Assembly: GCA_039798265.1 (NCBI GenBank)
Contig: JBDKGH010000010.1
Location: 1-47,881 of the forward strand
Direction: 5' to 3'
Length of the DNA: 47,881 nucleotides
From: JBDKGH01 sp039798265
GTDB lineage: Bacteria > Bacteroidota > Bacteroidia > Flavobacteriales_D > Sanyastnellaceae
The position numbers and the translations under genes were made by a program. Shown one piece after another: positions 42,666-47,881 of the stretch (its first letter is position 1; each line of letters opens with the position of its first letter). A model generated the notes under the pieces. That model worked only from the letters and a program-made list of their open reading frames with translations, ran no database searches and was not told where the DNA came from.

Positions 42666-43376
42666 TTAATACAATTCACCGCGGCTTTTCCAGTATTTGA
42701 TTAAAATGAAGCCAAAAATCATTCCTCCCAAATGGGCATAGTGAGCTACATTATCCCCTTGCGAATTGCGAAGAGCTAGGCTTAATTCTATGACACCATA
42801 CAGGATTACAAAATATTTTGCCTTCATCGGAATCGGAGGAAACAACAACATCAATCGCGTTTCTGGGAAGGTCATTCCAAAAGCAAGCAACACTCCGAAT
42901 ACAGCACCCGACGCCCCAACCATAGGCGTATTCAACGCATTATTTGCATCGCGCAATCGTGGTTCAATGAAATTTTTACCATCGTGTAACGCTTGCAAAC
43001 CTTGCTGTTGAACGAGGTCCCATTCTTCTGCTGAAAGTCCTTTCACGGCGTTCATCAATTCCCAATAATTCACACCAGCGTGCAGTGCAAAGGCGCCTAA
43101 ACCACATACCATGTAATAGGTCAAAAAGCGCTTTGGCCCCCAGTATTGTTCGAGGTGTTGACCAAAGAGAAACAATGCATACATGTTAAAGAAAATGTGC
43201 ATCACATCAGCATGCATAAACATGTGCGTAATGACCTGCCAAGGGCGAAAATCATCGCTCATGAAAAAATGCCCCGCCAGCACATTATCCAAAGCGGGTA
43301 TCGCCTTCGTTCCCAAAAAGAACAAAAGGTTGATGATGATCAGATTCTTTACTACCGTCGGTATATTGTTGAACAT
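42666..43376 (-). CDS. Rhomboid-family intramembrane serine protease (upstream copy)
   Basis: 236 residues, with the active-site Ser156 in MVGASGAVFGVLLAFG, His215 in AHYAHLGGMIFGF, and HIFFNMYALFLFG early in the fold. The loop between helices 3 and 4 (WELMNAVKGLSAEEWD ... RDANNALNTP) is unusually long. It starts 3 bp after mutL and is followed by a second rhomboid, so the three genes form one operon. The pair has diverged, so different substrates are likely (inference). Confidence 0.9.
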   Translation of the reverse strand: MFNNIPTVVKNLIIINLLFFLGTKAIPALDNVLAGHFFMSDDFRPWQVITHMFMHADVMHIFFNMYALFLFGQHLEQYWGPKRFLTYYMVCGLGAFALHAGVNYWELMNAVKGLSAEEWDLVQQQGLQALHDGKNFIEPRLRDANNALNTPMVGASGAVFGVLLAFGMTFPETRLMLLFPPIPMKAKYFVILYGVIELSLALRNSQGDNVAHYAHLGGMIFGFILIKYWKSRGELY

Positions 43377-43379
43377 AGC

Positions 43380-45209
43380 TTATTTCAATTGGTATTCGAG
43401 TACATCCACATCAAACGACACAAATATCGGTTGACCGCTAATGGTAAACTCGGGTTGACGACATTCAAATAAACGGCGAACAATGTCACGCATTTCAGGA
43501 GAACTGAGATTTTGTCCTTTTTTAACCGAAGCACTTCGCGCCAATGCAGAAGCGAGCTTCTCCCGCGCACTGAGTTCCAAGTTGCCCGCATGAAGGTACT
43601 GCTCCAAAAATTCTTGAAGCAGACGTTCCGTTGGCGCGTCTTGCAGTTCTGCTGGCAAACCTTTTACAACACACGTATGACCCTCCACTATTTCCATATC
43701 AAAACCAAGGGCTGCAATATCCGCTGACATCTCTTGCAACAAGGCTGCATCTGCTGCGGATAGGGCGATTTCTTCCGGAAACAGTAATTGTTGAACAGGA
43801 CCTCGCCCCTGTTCTATTTGACGAACATATCGTTCGAACAAAATGCGGTGATGAGCACGTTGTTGATCAATCCAAAACCATGTTTCACCGCGTTGAACCC
43901 CGATGTATTTTTTCTGAAACTGCACAGGGCTAATTTCCTCCTCCCAAGCTTCTTCATCTAGCAAGGTCGGTTGCGTTTGACTCGGTAACTCATCCAATTG
44001 TTTGGTGATCTCCATCAAATCGCGCCAATTTTGATTACCTGCTGCTTGCCCTTTTCTTTCGAACCAACCAGCTAGTGGCGATTCCTTTTTTTCCTTTGAT
44101 CCACCAAAAGGATTGTATGCCGGATTTACTTGAATTTGGGGTTGCTTGATTTCCGCATCAGCGCGAGCAGGCGTGATGTCAATCGCCATTTCCTGATTAA
44201 AATCGATGCTAGGCGATAAATGGTGTTTGCCAAGAGCGCGCTTGATGGCTGCATGGAGAATAGCATACACCGCTCGTTCATCCTGAAACTTAATCTCCGT
44301 TTTAGTGGGGTGGATATTGATATCAATCTGTGCCGGATCAATATCAAAATACAACAAGTAGAAAGGATAATGCCCCTGCGGCAACAGCTGTTCGAATGCC
44401 GTCATCACCGCATGATGCAAATAATTATTCTTTATAAAACGATTATTTACAAAGAAGAACTGCTCGCCTCTTGTTTTTTTGGCAGTATCCAATTTACCCA
44501 CAAAACCAGCCACAGAAACAATATCCGTTGATTCTTCTACGGGCACCAATTTCTCCTGATACTTCGCTCCGAAAACATGTACAATGCGCTGACGCAACGT
44601 GGCCTTAGGCAAGCTGAATACCTCACTACCATTGTGCTGTAGCGAAAACTCTAAATCAGGATGAGTAAGTGCTAGGCGCTGAAACTCATCTACAATATGA
44701 CGGAATTCGATGGCATCGCTTTTCAAGAAATAGCGACGCGCTGGCACATTAAAAAATAAATTTTTGATTTGAAACGTCGTTCCTTCGGGGCATTGCGTAG
44801 GCTCCTGTTCGGTAACTTTTGAAGCTTCAATGCGAAGCAATGTTCCCAGTTCATCTTCCTTCCTGCGGGTGCGCAGTTCTACTTGAGCCACAGCTGCAAT
44901 ACTCGCCAATGCTTCACCACGGAAGCCTTTGGTCATAATATGAAAAAGATCTTCTGACGATTTGATTTTCGAAGTGGCATGTCGCTCAAAACTCATGCGG
45001 GCATCGGTACCCGACATCCCTATACCATTATCTGTAACTTGTATGAGGGTTTTTCCTGCATCCTTTACCACCAAACGGATTACCGTAGCGCCTGCGTCAA
45101 TAGAGTTTTCCATTAACTCCTTCACTGCAGATGCAGGGCGTTGCACCACCTCTCCGGCGGCGATTTGGTTAGCAACTGCTTCTGGTAATAAACGAATGAT
45201 ATCCGACAT
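43380..45209 (-). CDS. mutL: DNA mismatch repair protein MutL
   Basis: MutL links MutS mismatch recognition to strand incision. The 609-residue protein has an intact GHKL ATPase region (IAAGEVVQRPASAVKELMEN, DNGIGM, TKGFRGEALASI). The C-terminal endonuclease motif DQHA(x)2E(x)4E is degenerate: WIDQQRAHHRILFE. The ACHxAVRA and CPHGRP elements are also lost (LARSASVKKGQ, ECRQPEFTISGQP). So it looks like a non-nicking MutL, although MutH is not seen here. The ATG at 45209 follows a -7 box by only 6 nt; the TTG at 45218 lies in that box. First in the mutL-rhomboid-rhomboid operon. Confidence 0.94.
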   Translation of the reverse strand: MSDIIRLLPEAVANQIAAGEVVQRPASAVKELMENSIDAGATVIRLVVKDAGKTLIQVTDNGIGMSGTDARMSFERHATSKIKSSEDLFHIMTKGFRGEALASIAAVAQVELRTRRKEDELGTLLRIEASKVTEQEPTQCPEGTTFQIKNLFFNVPARRYFLKSDAIEFRHIVDEFQRLALTHPDLEFSLQHNGSEVFSLPKATLRQRIVHVFGAKYQEKLVPVEESTDIVSVAGFVGKLDTAKKTRGEQFFFVNNRFIKNNYLHHAVMTAFEQLLPQGHYPFYLLYFDIDPAQIDINIHPTKTEIKFQDERAVYAILHAAIKRALGKHHLSPSIDFNQEMAIDITPARADAEIKQPQIQVNPAYNPFGGSKEKKESPLAGWFERKGQAAGNQNWRDLMEITKQLDELPSQTQPTLLDEEAWEEEISPVQFQKKYIGVQRGETWFWIDQQRAHHRILFERYVRQIEQGRGPVQQLLFPEEIALSAADAALLQEMSADIAALGFDMEIVEGHTCVVKGLPAELQDAPTERLLQEFLEQYLHAGNLELSAREKLASALARSASVKKGQNLSSPEMRDIVRRLFECRQPEFTISGQPIFVSFDVDVLEYQLK

Positions 45210-45215
45210 GGGGGG

Positions 45216-45223
45216 CAAAGGTA
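45216..45223 (-). promoter_or_regulatory. -7 promoter box directly before mutL
   Basis: Minus-strand TACCTTTG is a full match to TAnnTTTG and ends 6 nt before the mutL ATG, so the transcript is expected to begin at or within a few bases of the start codon (leaderless). Confidence 0.6.
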
Positions 45224-45262
45224 CGCAAGCCCTTACAACGGAAGTAAGCTTCCTATTCTTAA

Positions 45263-46474
45263 TTATGCCTGAAGTGCTTCAATGGCTTTTTCCAATGGAA
45301 TAGCATCGGGGAAAAAGGACAGCACCTTCTGTAACACCGCCTCTACCACCGTATCCGGACAGGAGGCCCCGCTGGTGATAATCACCTTTGGTTTTTTGCC
45401 AGATGGTATCCAACCCGCTGTTGTTTTTAATTGTTGATTGGGGTAATCAAAATGCTGAATATGCTCTGCATCGATAATTTCAGATTCGTCGCGAATAAAA
45501 AACACGGGCATTTCGCGCTCCAAAATCCCAGCTAACTGAGCTGTGTTTGAACTGTTGTATCCGCCCACCACGATGGCAAAATCGGCACCTTGTTTAAGTA
45601 CGCCCAAAGTTGCATCTTGGTTATCATTGGTAGCATAGCACAACGTATCCCGAGTATCAGCGAAATACTCCGCACCGAAAGCTGCAGTAATGATACTTTT
45701 GAAATAGTCCGCTATCTCTTGAGTCTCCGTTGCCAGCATGGTGGTTTGATTCACCACACCCACGTGCTTGAGATCTTTATGAATAGAAAAACCCGGAGAA
45801 TATTTACCCTTAAACTCCTGCTCAAAGGCTGCTTGAGAAGCATCAGGTGCCATGTATTTGGCCAATGCCTCAGCCTCTTTCATATCCCGAACAATTACAC
45901 TTGGAGCGTTTTGTTGACTGTGTGAAAAAGTAGCACGCGTTTCCTCATGCTTATACTTTCCGTGAATAATGATGGAATAGCCACTTTTACCAATCTCTGC
46001 GCTGCGCTTCCACACTTTTTCTACAAAAGGACAAGTGGTATTGTACTTGGCCACCTCCACACCTTTTGCTTGAAGCAGTTGCTCAATTTCTACTGTTGTA
46101 CCGAAGGCTGGAATAATCACCACATCATCGGCATTAATTTCATCCCACTGTACAAAATGATGGCCCTCCGTATCCATAATAAACCGCAAGCCCATACTCT
46201 CCAAATCCGCATTTACAGCGGGATTGTGGATCATTTGACTAAGTAAAAAAATACGTTTACCCGGATTTTCCGAGATGGCCTTGTACGACTTTTCTATGGC
46301 GTTTTCTACCCCATAACAAAACCCCATGTGTCGGGGGATCAAGAAAGACACTGCACCAAAATCAAGCGTTGTTGGTGAAAAGTCTTGCTTTCTAGGATCG
46401 TTAATTCGGCGCCAGTCTTTCACTTGACTAATGGCCGAACTTCGAAACTTATCGGGGATAGAGAACTTCTTCAT
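45263..46474 (-). CDS. ispH: 4-hydroxy-3-methylbut-2-enyl diphosphate reductase
   Basis: IspH is the last enzyme of the MEP pathway, making IPP and DMAPP. The 403-residue protein is the longer form found in Bacteroidota. The three iron-sulfur cysteines are in RHMGFCYGVENAIEKSY, YNTTCPFVEKVWKR and TSGASCPDTVVEAVLQK, with DTLCYATNDNQDA and VVGGYNSSNTAQL between. It feeds the isoprenoid supply that Idi and the carotenoid enzymes in the same window use. It has its own unit between mutL and the small exported protein. Confidence 0.95.
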   Translation of the reverse strand: MKKFSIPDKFRSSAISQVKDWRRINDPRKQDFSPTTLDFGAVSFLIPRHMGFCYGVENAIEKSYKAISENPGKRIFLLSQMIHNPAVNADLESMGLRFIMDTEGHHFVQWDEINADDVVIIPAFGTTVEIEQLLQAKGVEVAKYNTTCPFVEKVWKRSAEIGKSGYSIIIHGKYKHEETRATFSHSQQNAPSVIVRDMKEAEALAKYMAPDASQAAFEQEFKGKYSPGFSIHKDLKHVGVVNQTTMLATETQEIADYFKSIITAAFGAEYFADTRDTLCYATNDNQDATLGVLKQGADFAIVVGGYNSSNTAQLAGILEREMPVFFIRDESEIIDAEHIQHFDYPNQQLKTTAGWIPSGKKPKVIITSGASCPDTVVEAVLQKVLSFFPDAIPLEKAIEALQA

Positions 46475-46515
46475 ACGACTTATAACCGCTCAAACCCATT
46501 TAGGTTTTGCGGTGG

Positions 46516-47052
46516 CTAGTTATTTTGTTTTGCCTTTTCCCAATCTTCCAAAGATTCTTGGTAATAGACTTTTAATTGACGTTTACGATTGGCTTTGATC
46601 AGTTTTTTCAGATCGCCATCTTTAGATAGTTCTTCGCTCAACTCAGCATGATGAGCAACCGTTTCCAAGCCCTCGGCGTGCAGCTTCACCGCATCCTTTT
46701 CATCAGGATGTCCTAAGGAGTAAAAGGCCATTCCTTGTATAAGGGAGAATAATAACTCCGGATGTTCTTCAAGAAAAGGAAAAACCTCCGAATTGACCTC
46801 TAACCGAATACTCGGACTGCCTGTTATCCACTCCATAACATACGCATTGGCAAGACTTCGCTTTTGAATATTTAATCCCAAGGGTTCAGAGCAAAGCCAT
46901 TTCAGCACTTCGGTCACTGATGCCTCATCTGCGGCATACTCTTGTGGCGTATCCCAACGGTATTCCTTCGGAATTTCTGGACCACTGCTTTGTGCGTTGA
47001 CTAAACTTAGCCAACCTACACAGAGAATCGTCAAGGCGTGAGATAAACGCAT
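46516..47052 (-). CDS. Small exported protein of unknown function
   Basis: About 178 residues from the ATG at 47052, which begins a signal peptide (MRLSHALTILCVGWLSLVNAQ). The mature protein is helical with EVLKWLCSEPLGLNIQKRSL, ITGSPSIRLEV, FSLIQGMAFYSLGHPDEKD and a charged C-terminal helix. I do not recognise a family by name. It lies 10 bp after the saccharopine dehydrogenase-like gene, so it is probably co-transcribed with it. Confidence 0.75.
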   Translation of the reverse strand: MRLSHALTILCVGWLSLVNAQSSGPEIPKEYRWDTPQEYAADEASVTEVLKWLCSEPLGLNIQKRSLANAYVMEWITGSPSIRLEVNSEVFPFLEEHPELLFSLIQGMAFYSLGHPDEKDAVKLHAEGLETVAHHAELSEELSKDGDLKKLIKANRKRQLKVYYQESLEDWEKAKQNN

Positions 47053-47062
47053 GAAAGAAAAA

Positions 47063-47881
47063 TTATAGTTCGCGATGTTGATCGTTAAAAGTAATTCCAA
47101 AAGATTCCAGCTCGCTCAACACGGGGTTATAAATATCTGAAATAATGGGCAAATGAATACCCGTCATTTTCCATTCCCCATTCAAAATGCGGCGAGCGGC
47201 TATGGCAATAGGCAATCCCACGGTTCTCGCCATGGCCGTATAGACTGTATCTTCTCCAATACTAACCAAGGAAGATTGAATCTCTTGTTTTTTCCCATCA
47301 AGGGTGTACTTAAATCGGTGCCACATCACGAGCATATCTTTATCCTCCTTACCCAGCGCCCATTTTTCCTCAATTAATGATTGAAGCGCTTGCGCAGGTG
47401 TGCCCTTTTCAAGTTCAATCGGTTTATTATCAAACAAGCCTAACCAAGCCAACTTCGACATAGATTCATTTGACAAGTTCAAATACTCCTTTACACGGTT
47501 TTCTAGGCTTTCGTCGCTTCCTTCATCGAGATACGAGGCAGTTAATTCTCTCCAAGTGTAACCCTTTGGGAAATGAATTTCGAATGAATCGTCCGTTAAA
47601 CCGAGTTGAATGAGTGCATTCCAAGCTGCGCAAAAACCCTGTTTACGCAATGTTCCTCGGAAGAGCGTTGGAATATTTTCCAACCCATAAATGGCTTTGT
47701 ATTTGAGCGAATCACGATTAGCGTATCCTTCGAAATGGCCATAAGGAGCCACTTCTATATCCGTTATACGTTCAAACAAACGACCATAAGGAATGAACTT
47801 GAGTTTATTCGCTTCTTGATAACGGGCCGTTCCACCGTATCCTGCGAGTACTACATTTCTTGGATTCCACGTAATTTTATA
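47063..47881 (-). CDS. Saccharopine dehydrogenase-like protein, C-terminal part (cut by window)
   Basis: The frame stays open through the window edge at 47881, so the N-terminal Rossmann part is missing; about 272 residues are seen. The visible part opens with ITWNPRNVVLAGYGGTARY and has YGHFEGYANRDSLKYKAIYG, RGTLRKQGFCAAWNALIQLG, KDMLVMWHRFKYTLDGKK and the end GEDTVYTAMARTVGLPIAIAARRIL, all of the saccharopine dehydrogenase C-terminal domain. It would act in lysine metabolism (saccharopine pathway), probably catabolic. The first gene of a unit with the small exported protein. Confidence 0.88.
   Translation of the reverse strand, partial: YKITWNPRNVVLAGYGGTARYQEANKLKFIPYGRLFERITDIEVAPYGHFEGYANRDSLKYKAIYGLENIPTLFRGTLRKQGFCAAWNALIQLGLTDDSFEIHFPKGYTWRELTASYLDEGSDESLENRVKEYLNLSNESMSKLAWLGLFDNKPIELEKGTPAQALQSLIEEKWALGKEDKDMLVMWHRFKYTLDGKKQEIQSSLVSIGEDTVYTAMARTVGLPIAIAARRILNGEWKMTGIHLPIISDIYNPVLSELESFGITFNDQHREL

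Overview
The window is a chromosomal segment of a member of the Bacteroidota, most likely a marine or aquatic Flavobacteriales-type organism. The support is lineage-specific content. There are type IX secretion (T9SS) C-terminal signals of both type A (starting near 1 and 8782) and type B (16782), a PorP/SprF outer-membrane partner, and a one-component-style sensor kinase with a LytTR regulator. BshB1 (bacillithiol synthesis), a crtI-crtB-idi-crtZ-crtYcd carotenoid operon and a DnaJ with only half of the usual zinc domain are also present. Several genes have the Bacteroidota promoter -7 box TAnnTTTG just upstream. No phage, transposase, CRISPR array or rRNA was seen. One tRNA (His) is present. 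No stretch longer than 300 bases lacks a gene. Coding density is high and strand switches are marked by hairpin terminators.

Layout. 1-2421: 3' part of a large T9SS-exported protein. 2527-6198: sensor kinase and LytTR regulator, divergent from pdhA-pdhC (6410-8707). 8782-11751: a CotH/lamin-tail T9SS protein and a small exported protein. 11863-13558: grpE-dnaJ. 13739-15697: exported TlpA-like thioredoxin and murA. 15793-24445: a tight seven-gene minus-strand operon in which every product is predicted to be exported. It encodes two related lipoproteins, a Tat-type DUF1501 protein, a cytochrome-like CxxxxCH lipoprotein, a small lipoprotein, a 1161-residue type B T9SS protein and PorP/SprF. 24611-27356: panB, an RluA-type pseudouridine synthase and trxB. 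27597-28440: a DD-carboxypeptidase and tRNA-His. 28537-30884: a glycosyltransferase and a flippase-like protein. 30895-33727: an RDD/DUF4328 membrane protein, then bshB1 and a glutathione peroxidase. 34042-35004: an M23/LysM peptidase. 35128-39730: the carotenoid operon. 39720-45209: an EEP-family protein, a lipoprotein, two rhomboid proteases and mutL. 45263-47881: ispH, a small exported protein and the C-terminal part of a saccharopine dehydrogenase-like protein.

How the genes work together. The crt operon should convert GGPP through phytoene, lycopene and beta-carotene to zeaxanthin. Idi is in the operon and IspH is nearby, both supplying isoprenoid precursors; crtE is not in the window. 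The gpx-bshB1 pair, trxB and tlpA make a thiol-redox theme. The best candidate for an undescribed system is the 15793-24445 export operon. It resembles the DUF1501/DUF1549/cytochrome-like gene sets known from Planctomycetes, but here it is built from surface lipoproteins and tied to a T9SS type B repeat protein with its own PorP/SprF partner. A second notable signal is a pair of direct repeats with 21-bp period placed just upstream of the promoter of the LytTR regulator, which looks like an autoregulatory operator.
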